Source: CAXMQZ01 sp963707075 (GTDB lineage: Bacteria; Acidobacteriota; Thermoanaerobaculia; Multivoradales; JAHEKO01). Taken from it: DNA of 64,000 nucleotides. The stretch covers positions 124,001 to 188,000 of the forward strand of contig CAVPOX010000002.1 in the NCBI GenBank assembly GCA_963707075.1, read 5' to 3'. Shown here piece after piece: positions 1-9,477 of this stretch. Under the pieces are notes generated by a model. That model worked only from the letters and a program-made list of their open reading frames with translations. It did not search any database and was not told where the DNA came from. The stretch's first letter is position 1; the number at the start of each line of letters is the position of its first letter. The translations under genes were made by a program, and so were the position numbers.

Positions 1-2
1 AT

Positions 3-1757
3 CCCGTCGTCTTGTCAGCCCGACTGGAGAATTCCTTGCCGCCAGGGAGAGTCACCGTCGACGAGCAGACCATCGTCCAGTCACCAAGCTCTCTGGTCGA
101 CCTGCTTCGCCGCACGCTCCCCGGTGACCGGCTGGTGGGTCGTTTCGAACCACCCGCAGTACCCCGGCCCGGTCAGCGTTTCTCGATCGTCATCGAGCAG
201 GGAACCCGGGCACCCAGAGTCGTTTTCGAATGGTCCCCTGGCTGGCTGGATCGCTGGCGCGGCGACCGGACCTTCTCCATCCCGATCGGCGACGAGTCCG
301 ACTTCGTCCGCATCCGTCTGCGGGCCGAGGGATCGGGACCCGCAGCCACCTGGCACGACCTGGGAATCAACCGCGTTTCTCCAGCCGTCGAAGGCTCGGC
401 CGCCCGCGCACCGGAAATAGACCTCCCCTCCCCGCCACGGCTGGTGCTGCTGTACGTGCTCGACGCGCTACGCGCCGATCACGTCGATCTTGCCGGTGGG
501 AGCGATAGTCCGACTCCCACGCTGGCGCGGCTCGCCCGCGACGGAGTGGCCTTCGAACGGCACCAGAGTGTGGCTCCGAATACGATCCCTTCGACGAAAT
601 CGCTCTTCACCGGGCAGACCTTCTTCACCCAGGGCAACTCGAAGCTCGCCGAAGATGGATCCGAAACGTTGGCGGAGGTTTTTGCAGATGCCGGGTACCG
701 TACCGCAGCATTCTCCGGCAACGAGTTCGTTTCCGATGCCTATGGCACCTCCCGTGGGTTCGACCATCTGGCCGAGGAGGTCGTCTTTCGTGGGTACGCC
801 GACGTGCCGGGCGCCTACAACAGAAATGCCGAGCGAGTTCAGGCGAGTGCTCTCGCCTGGCTGGACGACCTGGGCGATCACGATCGGGCCTTCGCCTATC
901 TGCATACGATGCACCCGCACAACCCATACGATCCCCCAGAACCTCTCCAACACCGGTTCGCCGGGACGGCGGCGTCCGAAATCACGGCGACCTCGCGCGC
1001 GCTGCTCGACATCAAGCACAACAGACTCGAGGTTACAGCCGAAGACCAAAAGCGGCTCGCGGGCCTCTATACCGGCGCCCTGGCCTACAACGACAAACAG
1101 ATCGCCCTGCTGATCGATGAGCTTCTGCTGAGATTTCCCCGTGAGGAGATCCTGCTCATCGTCACTTCGGATCACGGCGAGGAGCTCTTCGACCACACCG
1201 GCGTCCTGCATGGCTATACGCTGTATCGCGAACAGCTGCAGATCCCCTTGATTCTGTGGTGGCCAACCCATCTGGAACCCGGCAGGGTCGAACTGCCCAC
1301 CCAAAACCTCGATCTTCATCAGAGCCTTCGGGTCCTCGTCGGCGCCCAACCCTCCTCGGCCAGCGAGGGGCAACCCTTCTGGCCCCTAATCGTTGCGCCC
1401 GCGATGCCGAGGCCAGCGCGTCCCCTCCGATTCGCTTCCGCCTCGAGTGTTCAAGGCGGCATCTTCATGGCGCAGTCCGAGCGCTACAAGCTGATCTTCG
1501 CGCCGCGGGTGGGAACGAACTACGGCATGGGTGAAGGAAGGGGACGAGGCCGCGATGCCGAGTACCTCTTCGACCTGCGGGAAGATCCTGCCGAGCTCGT
1601 CAACCTTGCCGGCAAGACCTCCCCGGAGGTGGACTGGATGCGGTCAAGGCTGACAGCCTGGATGGAACGGGGTTTGGCGGGAGAGGTCGGAGCCGACGAA
1701 GCGACGCTCGACGAGGCGACACAATCGCGCCTGCGAGCCCTGGGGTATCTCGAATGA
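3..1757 (+). CDS. Sulfatase-fold (alkaline phosphatase superfamily) enzyme, 5' end cut by window
   Basis: The frame is open to the window edge, so the true start probably lies upstream; the first in-window start is TTG at 12, without a visible ribosome site. Numbering from that TTG, residues 1-140 form a beta-rich N-terminal domain and the sulfatase domain begins near residue 144 with LYVLDALRADH (metal-ligand Asp150). The nucleophile position is NTIPSTKSLFTG, where Thr191 stands in place of the Cys or Ser that is converted to formylglycine in true sulfatases. A second metal site is SDHGEELFDH (Asp387-His388). The Thr resembles LtaS/EptA-like phosphotransferases, so sulfate-ester hydrolysis is doubtful. 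The stop overlaps the next gene's start by 4 bp (ATGA), and that gene is a related enzyme. Confidence 0.85.
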   Translation, partial: PVVLSARLENSLPPGRVTVDEQTIVQSPSSLVDLLRRTLPGDRLVGRFEPPAVPRPGQRFSIVIEQGTRAPRVVFEWSPGWLDRWRGDRTFSIPIGDESDFVRIRLRAEGSGPAATWHDLGINRVSPAVEGSAARAPEIDLPSPPRLVLLYVLDALRADHVDLAGGSDSPTPTLARLARDGVAFERHQSVAPNTIPSTKSLFTGQTFFTQGNSKLAEDGSETLAEVFADAGYRTAAFSGNEFVSDAYGTSRGFDHLAEEVVFRGYADVPGAYNRNAERVQASALAWLDDLGDHDRAFAYLHTMHPHNPYDPPEPLQHRFAGTAASEITATSRALLDIKHNRLEVTAEDQKRLAGLYTGALAYNDKQIALLIDELLLRFPREEILLIVTSDHGEELFDHTGVLHGYTLYREQLQIPLILWWPTHLEPGRVELPTQNLDLHQSLRVLVGAQPSSASEGQPFWPLIVAPAMPRPARPLRFASASSVQGGIFMAQSERYKLIFAPRVGTNYGMGEGRGRGRDAEYLFDLREDPAELVNLAGKTSPEVDWMRSRLTAWMERGLAGEVGADEATLDEATQSRLRALGYLE

Positions 1758-4024
1758 TGCGCGGACTCGTCTTGATCGGTCTGATTCTGGCCTCCGGGTG
1801 TACGCGCCCTGCCGAGGAATCCGGGAAATCGGTGGTGCTCGACCTGGTGGCGCAACTCGATGAAGCCGCAGTGACCTACGAGACCGGACGCCTCGATATT
1901 GGAACCCCACCAGCCCGCCGCTATCTCACCCGAGACTGGTCCTGGAACGAGAAGGACGGCAACGGGACAACTTTTGTCTGGGGTGGTCCGGGGCCTTCCG
2001 AGGTGGCATTCTTCATCGCAGTGCCTCGATCCCTCGAGATCGACTTTCGCGCCCTGCCCTATCGCAGCGCCGACGGTCGAGTCGAGACCATGGTGGTCAG
2101 TCTCAACACCTCGCGGCTGGTCTCGATCGACCTGCAGGAGGGCTGGAGCGAGTACACCCTGCATCTGCCAGCCGAGCAGATCCACGCCGGTGTCAACTTA
2201 CTGCAATTCGAATATCGCTGGGCGCCAGATGTGGTGCCACCCGAAACCGACACGCGAGGCCGACGGGTCGCTGTAGCCTGGGACTGGATCGACTTTCCAG
2301 GAATCGAGGCTTCCCCACCTGAGGCCGACCCGCTGACCGGGTTGCTGCAGCTGCCACCAGGATCACAAGTCGACTTCTACTTCGAGACACCCCAGGATGC
2401 GAACCTGGTGGTCGAGTCGATCCTGCAGACGGGCGAGGGCGGCGGACAACTCGAGATCTCCAGCTTGCAGGACGGCACTCCACTCCGGCGAATCCTGCAG
2501 TTCGACGGTCTCTACCGAGGACCCGCACAGGAGGGTCGCAGAAAGCGCTACAGGAGTCTGCCGTTCAAGGAGATCTCGAACCGCTGGCCGTTGGCGGCCG
2601 ACGGCGGACTCGTCCGACTGCGCCTGGAATCGACCGGGGCCTTCGAGATCAAACGACCCGTCGTGACCTCGAGCACGGGGCCTGAGGAGCCGCCCGCGCC
2701 GTTGGGTCCCAACCGACCGCGCGATCTGCCGCGCCATGACCCGCCGCTCGTTCTGCTCTATGTGATCGACACCCTGCGGGCCGACCACCTCGACAACACT
2801 CAGGTCACCCGCACGCGAAGCCCGGCGTTTGCCGCTCTCATGCAGGACGGCGTTGTCTTCGAGACCACGTTCGCCCAATCGACATGGACCAAGCCCACGG
2901 TGGCTTCGATCCTGACTGGCCAGCCACCCTGGATCCATGGCGCCGAGAACGCCAAGGACGCCCTCCCTGGCGAAATTGAAACGCTTGCCGAGCGCTTACA
3001 GCAAGGCGGCTACCGGACAGCGGCCTTTTCCGCCAACGGTTTTGTTTCCGAGGTCTTCGGTTTTGACAACGGCTTCGAGCACTTCTACCTGACACCCGAA
3101 TACGACGCCACCGCAAGTCAGGTTCACGACAAGGCCCTGAGATGGTTGGCTGACGAGCCCGAGCAGAGCACCTTCCTCTTTGTCCAGACCATCGACCCCC
3201 ATGCTCCCTACTCGCCGGCCGAACCTTTCCGGTCCCAGTACGTCTCCGAGACTGTGGCACCAGATGCAGGATCGGTGGCGTATATGAACGAGTTGGCCAA
3301 AACCCGGCGGCAACCCGAGCTCATTGAAATCGAAGACCTCAAAAGCCTCTACTCCGCCGAGGTCGCCTCGCAGGATCATCAGTTCGCCACCCTCATCGAG
3401 GAGCTCCAGACCCGGGACCTCTACGATCCGGCACTGATCGTGGTGCTGTCGGATCACGGAGAGGAGTTCTACGAACACGGAAGCTGGACTCACGGCCGCA
3501 CCCTGCACCGAGAGGTGCTCCAGGTGCCCCTCATCATCAAGTTCCCGCACGGCTGGGCCGCCGGCTCCCGCATCTCGCAGCCCGTGCAACAGATCGATCT
3601 CCTGCCCACCTTGCTTGAAGCTCTCGGCCTGGAAGGTGCCGCCGATTTGCCCGGCCACAGCCTGCTGTGCGCAGTCGAGGAAGCGACCTCGGGAATCCCC
3701 GTGGATTGTGATGTCAACCGTTCCCGACCCATCTTCTCCACACTCCACTACCACCAGAATCACTGGCTGGGAGTGATCCACGAGGACTGGAAGCTCATTC
3801 TCCCCGGCACCGAACGACTGGTCGGCAATGCCCGGCTCTTCGATCTGCGAGTTGACCGGGCCGAAACCGACAACGTGGCGGCGCTCTATCCGGTTCGAGT
3901 CGGATACCTTTCCTCGCTTATTCGAAGTGAGCTGCGCCGGCGAGCTGCCTTCGTGGAGCCGAAGGAGGTCGAGTTGGATGCCGAGACCGCTGAGCGTCTC
4001 GAGGCTCTCGGTTACCTCGACTAG
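1754..4024 (+). CDS. Lipoprotein sulfatase-fold enzyme with N-terminal beta domain
   Basis: 756 residues. The N-terminus is a lipoprotein signal (hydrophobic stretch then LASG-Cys16), so the enzyme should be anchored to a membrane facing the periplasm or outside. Residues about 40-320 look like a beta-sandwich region with a GWSEYTLHLP-type strand pair; the same pattern recurs in the gene starting at 62636. The catalytic domain starts with LYVIDTLRADH (Asp339). The active-site motif is WTKPTVASILTG with Thr379 in the formylglycine position, and SDHGEEFYEHG (Asp567-His568) supplies further metal ligands. It ends ALGYLD, as the previous gene ends ALGYLE, a common C-terminus in these families. 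It is translationally coupled to the upstream paralogue. The substrate is unknown; a phospho- or sulfo-modified glycan or lipid is plausible. Confidence 0.87.
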   Translation: MMRGLVLIGLILASGCTRPAEESGKSVVLDLVAQLDEAAVTYETGRLDIGTPPARRYLTRDWSWNEKDGNGTTFVWGGPGPSEVAFFIAVPRSLEIDFRALPYRSADGRVETMVVSLNTSRLVSIDLQEGWSEYTLHLPAEQIHAGVNLLQFEYRWAPDVVPPETDTRGRRVAVAWDWIDFPGIEASPPEADPLTGLLQLPPGSQVDFYFETPQDANLVVESILQTGEGGGQLEISSLQDGTPLRRILQFDGLYRGPAQEGRRKRYRSLPFKEISNRWPLAADGGLVRLRLESTGAFEIKRPVVTSSTGPEEPPAPLGPNRPRDLPRHDPPLVLLYVIDTLRADHLDNTQVTRTRSPAFAALMQDGVVFETTFAQSTWTKPTVASILTGQPPWIHGAENAKDALPGEIETLAERLQQGGYRTAAFSANGFVSEVFGFDNGFEHFYLTPEYDATASQVHDKALRWLADEPEQSTFLFVQTIDPHAPYSPAEPFRSQYVSETVAPDAGSVAYMNELAKTRRQPELIEIEDLKSLYSAEVASQDHQFATLIEELQTRDLYDPALIVVLSDHGEEFYEHGSWTHGRTLHREVLQVPLIIKFPHGWAAGSRISQPVQQIDLLPTLLEALGLEGAADLPGHSLLCAVEEATSGIPVDCDVNRSRPIFSTLHYHQNHWLGVIHEDWKLILPGTERLVGNARLFDLRVDRAETDNVAALYPVRVGYLSSLIRSELRRRAAFVEPKEVELDAETAERLEALGYLD

Positions 4025-4049
4025 GACAGGCTGCCGCAACTGGCTCGCA

Positions 4050-4466
4050 TCAGTCCCGCCAACGCCGCAGAATCCACCCATAGACTGCCAGGTTGACGAC
4101 GATGACGGCGACTCCCAGGCCGATCTGCATCCCTCGCGTCAGACCTGCCGGATAGAGAACCGGCATCAGATAGTGCTCGATGAAGCCGCCCGCGTAGCCG
4201 GCGGACCCCGCCTGCTGTCGCAATCGATTCTCCAGAGGGGTCAACGGGCAAACCGCACCGGTGAACTCGATCACCGCACCCCAGAGGGCACAGGGAAGAT
4301 GCGCCCAGATCAGCCGGGGCCAGCGCAGAGCCAACAACCCGCCCAATACCACGAAGACGACAAAGGCGAAGTGAACGAGGGCCACCAGATCGGCGGCCAG
4401 GCTGTAAACCAGGCTACTCTCCCGTGCGCTTGAAGTACTCGCTGGTCTCGCGAACGATGACCCCAC
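4050..4466 (-). CDS. DUF2784 family membrane protein
   Basis: 138 residues from the ATG at 4466. That start overlaps the end of the upstream symporter gene by 53 bp, so a shorter form beginning near the ctg-gtt-tac codons just after the symporter stop is possible. The protein has about four hydrophobic segments: LVALVHFAFVVFVVLGGL, a segment around LIWAHLPCALWGAVIEF, one near YLMPVLYPAGL, and a C-terminal IGLGVAVIVVNLAVYGWIL. The pattern with CPLTPLEN and the HYLMPVLYP motif matches DUF2784. Its function is unknown. It ends 25 bp from the convergent sulfatase gene. Confidence 0.75.
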   Translation of the reverse strand: MGSSFARPASTSSARESSLVYSLAADLVALVHFAFVVFVVLGGLLALRWPRLIWAHLPCALWGAVIEFTGAVCPLTPLENRLRQQAGSAGYAGGFIEHYLMPVLYPAGLTRGMQIGLGVAVIVVNLAVYGWILRRWRD

Positions 4467-5772
4467 TCAAGAGCAACAGTCCGACCAGGTTGGGCAGGGC
4501 CATCAGACCGTTCATGACATCTGAGACCGTCCAGACGAAATCGAGACTACGCAGGGCACCGAAGAAGATGGCGAAGATGAACACCACCCGGTATGGCATG
4601 ACGGCCCGCTCACCCATCAGATACTCGATGCTCTTCTCACCGTAGTAGCTCCATCCCAACATGGTGGAAAAGGCGAACATGGCCAGACTGATCGTGACGA
4701 TATAGCCGCCCCACTCCCCGGGCAGTCCGTGGCTGAAGGCGGCTGCGGTCAGCGGCGCTCCATTCAGGCCCTGCTCCCAGGCGCCGGTGACCAGGATGGT
4801 CAGGCCGGTAAAGGTACAGACGACGATGGTGTCGATAAAGGTCTGGGTCATGGAGACCAGGGCTTGACGAACCGGTTCGCGCGTCTGGGCGGCGGCGGCC
4901 GCGATGCCCGCCGAGCCCAGGCCGGACTCGTTGGAGAAAATACCCCGCGCTACCCCGAAGCGAATCGCCTGCCGAACTGCAGCTCCGGTGAATCCGCCAA
5001 CCGCCGCGGTGCCGCTGAAGGCGCTCTCGAAGACCAGGGCCAGGGCAGCGGGGATTTCACCGGCGAACTTGAGCAAGATGATTCCCGACCCGATCATGTA
5101 GGCGGCGATCATGAACGGCACGAAGAAGCCGGTAAAACGGCCAATCGACTTGATGCCGCCCAGGATCACCAGCCCGGCGGCCACAGCGAGAATCAGCCCG
5201 GTGACCCACTTTGCCGGACCGAAAGAGACCTGCAGGGCGTCGGCCACCGAATTGGACTGCACCATGTTGCCGATGCCGAACGACGCGACAGTGGCAAACA
5301 CCGCAAACAGAAAGCCCAGTGTCTTTCCCAACCAGCGTGTCTTGATCCCGTTGGCCAGGTAATACATCGGACCGCCGCACTGGTCGCCTCGTGCGTCGAT
5401 GACGCGGTATTTGACCGAGAGCAGGGCCTCGGAGAACTTCGTGGCCATGCCGACCAGCCCGGTCATCCACATCCAGAACAACGCACCCGGGCCACCGGTC
5501 GCAATCGCCGTGGCGACGCCGACGATATTGCCGGTCCCGACGGTCGCCGCCAAGGCGGTCATCAGGGCTTGAAAGTGGGAGATATCCCCCTCGGCCCCCT
5601 TCTCCTTGCGCACGATCAGGGCGTAGTACAGAGAGCTCCAGAGCTTACGGAACTGGATGCCCTTGAGCCGGATGGTCAAGAACAGGCCGGTGAGCAGCAG
5701 GAGCGGAATCAGCAGGTACGGACCCCAAACGAAGTCCGAAAGGTTCTTGACCAGGGTTGTAGGGTCACTCAT
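4414..5772 (-). CDS. Alanine/glycine:cation symporter (AGCS family)
   Basis: 452 residues, normal family length, with about ten to eleven hydrophobic segments. AGCS hallmarks are visible: TGNIVGVATAIATGGPGALFWMW early, FSEALLSVKYR, GPMYYLANGI, and GVARGIFSNESGLGSA in the second half. The family takes up alanine or glycine with sodium or protons across the inner membrane. The start ATG overlaps the stop of the upstream zinc-ribbon gene by one base (TGATG), so the two are probably one transcript, with the DUF2784 gene following. Substrate specificity cannot be read from the sequence. Confidence 0.93.
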   Translation of the reverse strand: MSDPTTLVKNLSDFVWGPYLLIPLLLLTGLFLTIRLKGIQFRKLWSSLYYALIVRKEKGAEGDISHFQALMTALAATVGTGNIVGVATAIATGGPGALFWMWMTGLVGMATKFSEALLSVKYRVIDARGDQCGGPMYYLANGIKTRWLGKTLGFLFAVFATVASFGIGNMVQSNSVADALQVSFGPAKWVTGLILAVAAGLVILGGIKSIGRFTGFFVPFMIAAYMIGSGIILLKFAGEIPAALALVFESAFSGTAAVGGFTGAAVRQAIRFGVARGIFSNESGLGSAGIAAAAAQTREPVRQALVSMTQTFIDTIVVCTFTGLTILVTGAWEQGLNGAPLTAAAFSHGLPGEWGGYIVTISLAMFAFSTMLGWSYYGEKSIEYLMGERAVMPYRVVFIFAIFFGALRSLDFVWTVSDVMNGLMALPNLVGLLLLSGVIVRETSEYFKRTGE

Positions 5773-6191
5773 CAGAGGTCAAAGAGCGCATCGAAGGCCG
5801 CTCGCGCATCTCCCGGTGTGGGTTGGTCGGAATCGAACTCTTGCGTGGTCTTGGGACTGAAGAGCTCGCACTCGTTACGCTTCGCTTTCTTGAGAACGGG
5901 TTCGGATAGCTCCTGGCGGCACTCGAATCGGGCCGAGGTGTCGAACTGCGAACAATTCGTGCAGGTGTGAATGTCATCACCGCACTCGGGGCAGGTGGCA
6001 TCCGTCGCAATCGCCTTGCTGGTTGGCAGGCTCGTGCCGCAGCGGCTGCATTTGAAGACGCTGCGGGTGGGCGCTCCCAGACCCCTGCCTCGCGGCTTCT
6101 CGGGTCGTTCGCGTGGACCTTGTCGACGCGACCGCTTTTCACGCGGCTCGTCCTCCATGTATCCTCGCTGCCCGTACTTGCGCTCGCTCAT
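5772..6191 (-). CDS. Small zinc-ribbon protein
   Basis: 139 residues from the ATG at 6191 (N-terminus MSERKYGQRGYMEDE). Starts further upstream are open but would overlap the divergent ABC gene. A basic, low-complexity stretch (residues about 18-50, rich in Arg, Glu and Pro) precedes a Cys-rich module: CSRCG, CPECG, CTNC, then a single Cys in FECRQ, suggesting one or two zinc ribbons. The tail is acidic and ends FDALFDL. I do not recognise a characterised relative; nucleic-acid binding or a regulatory role is only a guess. The start codon overlaps the start of the divergent ATPase gene, leaving no intergenic promoter space. Confidence 0.7.
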   Translation of the reverse strand: MSERKYGQRGYMEDEPREKRSRRQGPRERPEKPRGRGLGAPTRSVFKCSRCGTSLPTSKAIATDATCPECGDDIHTCTNCSQFDTSARFECRQELSEPVLKKAKRNECELFSPKTTQEFDSDQPTPGDARAAFDALFDL

Positions 6192-6918
6192 GATGAACTC
6201 CGACAGCATTGTACCCGACAGCCTCCCACTCCTGGTCGAGCTCCGCTCGGTTTCCAAGAGCTATCAGGAGGGTGAGCGCCATCACACTGTGCTGGACGCG
6301 GTGGACCAGACCATCACCACCGGTGAGCTGGTCGTCATTCTTGGCAAGAGCGGCTCTGGCAAGTCGACCTTGCTCAATCTCATGAGTGGTATCGACCTTC
6401 CCGACTCCGGCGAGGTTCGGGTAGCGGGCACCGATCTCGTGAAGCTTTCGGAGCGGGATCGCACCCTGTTTCGGCGCCACCACATCGGTTTCATCTTTCA
6501 GTTCTTCAACCTGCTGCCGACCCTGACAGTCCAGGAGAATCTGCTTCTCCCACTGGAGCTCAAGGGCGAAACCACTCGGGCGGATGTCGAGCGTTGTGCA
6601 GAGCTGCTGGAGGCTGTGGGACTGGCAGATCGTTCCGGTTCGTTCCCTGATCGCCTGTCGGGAGGAGAGCGCCAACGGGTTGCCGTCGCCCGCGCCCTGA
6701 TCCACCAACCGGACCTGATTCTCGCTGACGAGCCGACGGGCAATCTCGACGTCGACACCGGTGTCGAAGTCATCGAGCTCCTCGATCGGCTCACCCGCAG
6801 GGCCGGCAAGACCATGGTCATGGCAACCCATAGCCGCGAGGTTGTGGGTGTCGCCGATCGCATCTTCACCATCGAACACGGGCAGCTGGTCGAGCACCCT
6901 CGGGAACCCTCGGCATGA
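6190..6918 (+). CDS. ABC transporter ATP-binding protein (LolD/MacB type)
   Basis: 242 residues from ATG 6190 (a second ATG follows immediately at 6193). Walker A is GKSGSGKST, the Q-loop is in FIFQFFNLLPTLTVQEN, the signature is LSGGERQRV, Walker B is LILADEPTGNLD and the switch His is in MATHS. The FFNLLPTLTVQEN segment is typical of the MacB/LolD/FtsE branch, which energises FtsX-fold permeases in mechanotransmission rather than classical import. The next gene, an FtsX-type permease, starts inside the stop codon (ATGA overlap), so the two form one transporter. Longer forms starting at 5971 would run antisense through the zinc-ribbon gene and are unlikely. Confidence 0.93.
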   Translation: MMNSDSIVPDSLPLLVELRSVSKSYQEGERHHTVLDAVDQTITTGELVVILGKSGSGKSTLLNLMSGIDLPDSGEVRVAGTDLVKLSERDRTLFRRHHIGFIFQFFNLLPTLTVQENLLLPLELKGETTRADVERCAELLEAVGLADRSGSFPDRLSGGERQRVAVARALIHQPDLILADEPTGNLDVDTGVEVIELLDRLTRRAGKTMVMATHSREVVGVADRIFTIEHGQLVEHPREPSA

Positions 6919-9476
6919 GCCCCACCCTGTGGCGCGCCAGTCTTCGCCACTTGCGGCAGCATCCATGGCAACTGGCCCTGGCCATCCTCGGCGTGGGCCT
7001 CGGGGTGGCGATCATGGTGGCCATCGACGTGGCCAGCGGCAGCGCGCAGCGGGCCTTCGAGCTCTCGAGCTCAGCGGTCTCGGGCAAAGCGACCCACTCC
7101 ATCGAGGGAAGCGTTGCGGGGATTCCGGAACAGGTCTACCGACAACTGCGCAATGAGCTGGGCATCCGCCCTGCAGCCCCGATTGTCGAAAGCTATGTCG
7201 CACCGGCCGGGGATCCGCAGAGAGCCCTCCTCTTGCTCGGCATCGATCCCTTTGCCGAAGCGCCCTTCCGGGGATACCTGTCACCAGGCTCACGGGGCAG
7301 CGATAGCCTGTCCGAGTTCCTGACCCGCCCGGGTGCGGCCTTGCTGGCGAGAGATACAGCCGCGGAGCTTGGCCTGTCCAAAGGCGCCGATCTGGTGGTC
7401 GACGTGGGCGGCAAGCTCCGCACGCTGAATCTGATTGGGTACCTCGACACGCGAGGCGAGCTGGAGAACGCGGCGCTAGCGGATCTGCTCGTCGTCGATA
7501 TCGCGACGGCCCAGGAAGCGCTCGACCTGCAGGGCCGGCTGACTCGAATCGATCTACAGATCTCGGATCAGACGGACGAGCAGGCAGTTCTGGAAGCGGT
7601 CGAAAAGCTCTTGCCCGGCGATGCGGCAGTCGTCACTGCGGAGTCGCGCAACACCACCGCCGCCGACATGACACGGGCGTTCAGACTCAACCTGCAAGCT
7701 CTCAGCCTGCTGGGCCTGCTCTGTGGTGCCTTCCTGATCTACAACACCATGACCTTTGCCGTTGTGCAACGGCGACAGTTACTGGCGACTCTGCGTGCCC
7801 TCGGCACCACCCGCGGCCAGATCCTGAGGCTGATTCTGGGCGAATCCCTGTTCATTGGGCTCCTGGGCGTCCTGCTCGGGGAGCTGGCTGGCTGGGCCAT
7901 CGGCAGAGGGTTGGTGCATCTCGTCACGCGCACGATCAACGATCTCTACTTCGTGCTCGAGGTCCGAGACGTGGTGCTCGAACCCCTGACTTTGCTGAAA
8001 GGAGCGGCGATTGGCCTGGGGACGACCCTGCTCGCCACGCTGGCGCCCGCCTGGGAGGCTGGCACCACGACTCCCCGAGCAGCCATGACCCGATCCGACA
8101 TCGAATCGCGGGCCCATCGCGCCCTGCCCATCGCCAGTGTGATCGGCGGCGCCATGGTAGCTCTGGGGGGACTGTTCCTGATTGTCCCCGAGCAAAACCT
8201 GCTTCCCGCCTTTGCAGGTCTCTTCACGGTGCTGATGGGCCTGGCCCTGCTGACGCCTCTCGCCACGATGGGCCTGATGCGAGCATTCACCCCCGTTTCG
8301 GCTCGCCTGTTCGGCCAACTGGGCAGGGTTGCCACCCGTGGGGTCACGAATTCCCTCAGTCGTACCGGGATCGCCATCGCCGCGTTGATGGTGGCGCTCT
8401 CTGTGACCGTCGGCGTCGATCTGATGATTCGCAGTTTTCGGTCGACCGTCACCGGTTGGCTGGAGTACACCCTGCCAGCCGACCTCTATGTTTCAGTCTT
8501 CACCAGCCAGGCAAGACGGTACACGACGGTCGGCTCGACGCTGGAACCCGCCACGCTCGGCGCATTGGAGTCGCTTCCCGAGGTCGCCGGAGCGAATGCC
8601 TTGCGCCATTTCACCGCCTCGATCGATGGAATCCGATCGCGGGCTATCGCCATCGACCTCGACCCCCGTGCCCGCGGCGTCTTCAATTTCAAGCAAGGTG
8701 ACTGGGAGCAGGCCTGGCGCCCCTTCGATCGCGGCGAATCCGTGATCATTTCCGAGCCGCTCGCCTATCGCACCGGGATCGAAGCCGGAGACCTGGTGCA
8801 GCTGGCCACTCCGAATGGACCCCACGAGATGAGGGTCGCCGGCGTTTACTACGACTACTCCTCGGAACAGGGCGTCCTCTTTCTCGACCGCGATCTCTAT
8901 CGACGGCTGTGGAACGACGACCGGTTGACGGCGATCTCTCTGCACGCCGAGCCTGGGACCGATCTCGCCGGATTCAAAGCGACGGTGCGCGCCGCGCTCG
9001 GTCCCGAGACTCGCGTCCAGGTGGTGTCCAACCATGACCTCCGCCGTCGATCCCTCGAAGTCTTCGACCGGACCTTCGCCGTGACCGGCGTTCTGCGAAC
9101 CCTGGCCGTCATCGTGGCTTTCGTCGGCGTCCTCAGCGCACTCCTGGCCCTGCAGCTCGAGCGCACTCGCGAGCTGGGAGTGCTGCGCGCCTGTGGACTC
9201 ACTCCCGGACAGCTTTGGCGGCTGGTGACCCAACAGACCGGGTTGATGGGTCTGACGGCAGGACTGCTGTCCCTGCCAGTCGGGATCATCATGGCGGCCA
9301 TCATGATCTTCATTATCAATCGACGTTCCTTCGGCTGGTCGCTGGAGATGAAGATCTCACCGACCAGCCTGATTCAGGCGGTTCTCGTGGCCAGCCTCGC
9401 CGCTCTCCTCGCCGGTGCCTACCCCGCGTGGCGTATGGCCCGCACGTCCCCGGCTGAATCCTTACGCGAGGAGTGA
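6915..9476 (+). CDS. ABC transporter permease with two FtsX domains
   Basis: 853 residues. There is an N-terminal membrane helix (LALAILGVGLGVAIMVAI), a large extracytoplasmic domain (about residues 45-240), then a first FtsX block of three helices starting near LLGLLCGAFLIYNTMTF. Two further helices follow around residue 400-460, then a second large periplasmic domain and a C-terminal FtsX block (VIVAFVGVLSALLAL ... GVLRACGLTPGQLWRLV ... LVASLAALLAGAYPAWRMA). The duplicated layout matches the long permeases found beside AttH-like proteins and LolCE-related exporters. It should act with the upstream ATPase on a lipid or lipoprotein-like substrate at the inner membrane. The AttH-like gene follows after one base. 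Confidence 0.9.
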   Translation: MSPTLWRASLRHLRQHPWQLALAILGVGLGVAIMVAIDVASGSAQRAFELSSSAVSGKATHSIEGSVAGIPEQVYRQLRNELGIRPAAPIVESYVAPAGDPQRALLLLGIDPFAEAPFRGYLSPGSRGSDSLSEFLTRPGAALLARDTAAELGLSKGADLVVDVGGKLRTLNLIGYLDTRGELENAALADLLVVDIATAQEALDLQGRLTRIDLQISDQTDEQAVLEAVEKLLPGDAAVVTAESRNTTAADMTRAFRLNLQALSLLGLLCGAFLIYNTMTFAVVQRRQLLATLRALGTTRGQILRLILGESLFIGLLGVLLGELAGWAIGRGLVHLVTRTINDLYFVLEVRDVVLEPLTLLKGAAIGLGTTLLATLAPAWEAGTTTPRAAMTRSDIESRAHRALPIASVIGGAMVALGGLFLIVPEQNLLPAFAGLFTVLMGLALLTPLATMGLMRAFTPVSARLFGQLGRVATRGVTNSLSRTGIAIAALMVALSVTVGVDLMIRSFRSTVTGWLEYTLPADLYVSVFTSQARRYTTVGSTLEPATLGALESLPEVAGANALRHFTASIDGIRSRAIAIDLDPRARGVFNFKQGDWEQAWRPFDRGESVIISEPLAYRTGIEAGDLVQLATPNGPHEMRVAGVYYDYSSEQGVLFLDRDLYRRLWNDDRLTAISLHAEPGTDLAGFKATVRAALGPETRVQVVSNHDLRRRSLEVFDRTFAVTGVLRTLAVIVAFVGVLSALLALQLERTRELGVLRACGLTPGQLWRLVTQQTGLMGLTAGLLSLPVGIIMAAIMIFIINRRSFGWSLEMKISPTSLIQAVLVASLAALLAGAYPAWRMARTSPAESLREE

Positions 9477-9477
9477 G

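Noticed and set aside
468..1373. 301-residue open frame antisense to the first sulfatase
   Set aside because: Mirror frame of a conserved gene, no family resemblance and no ribosome site.
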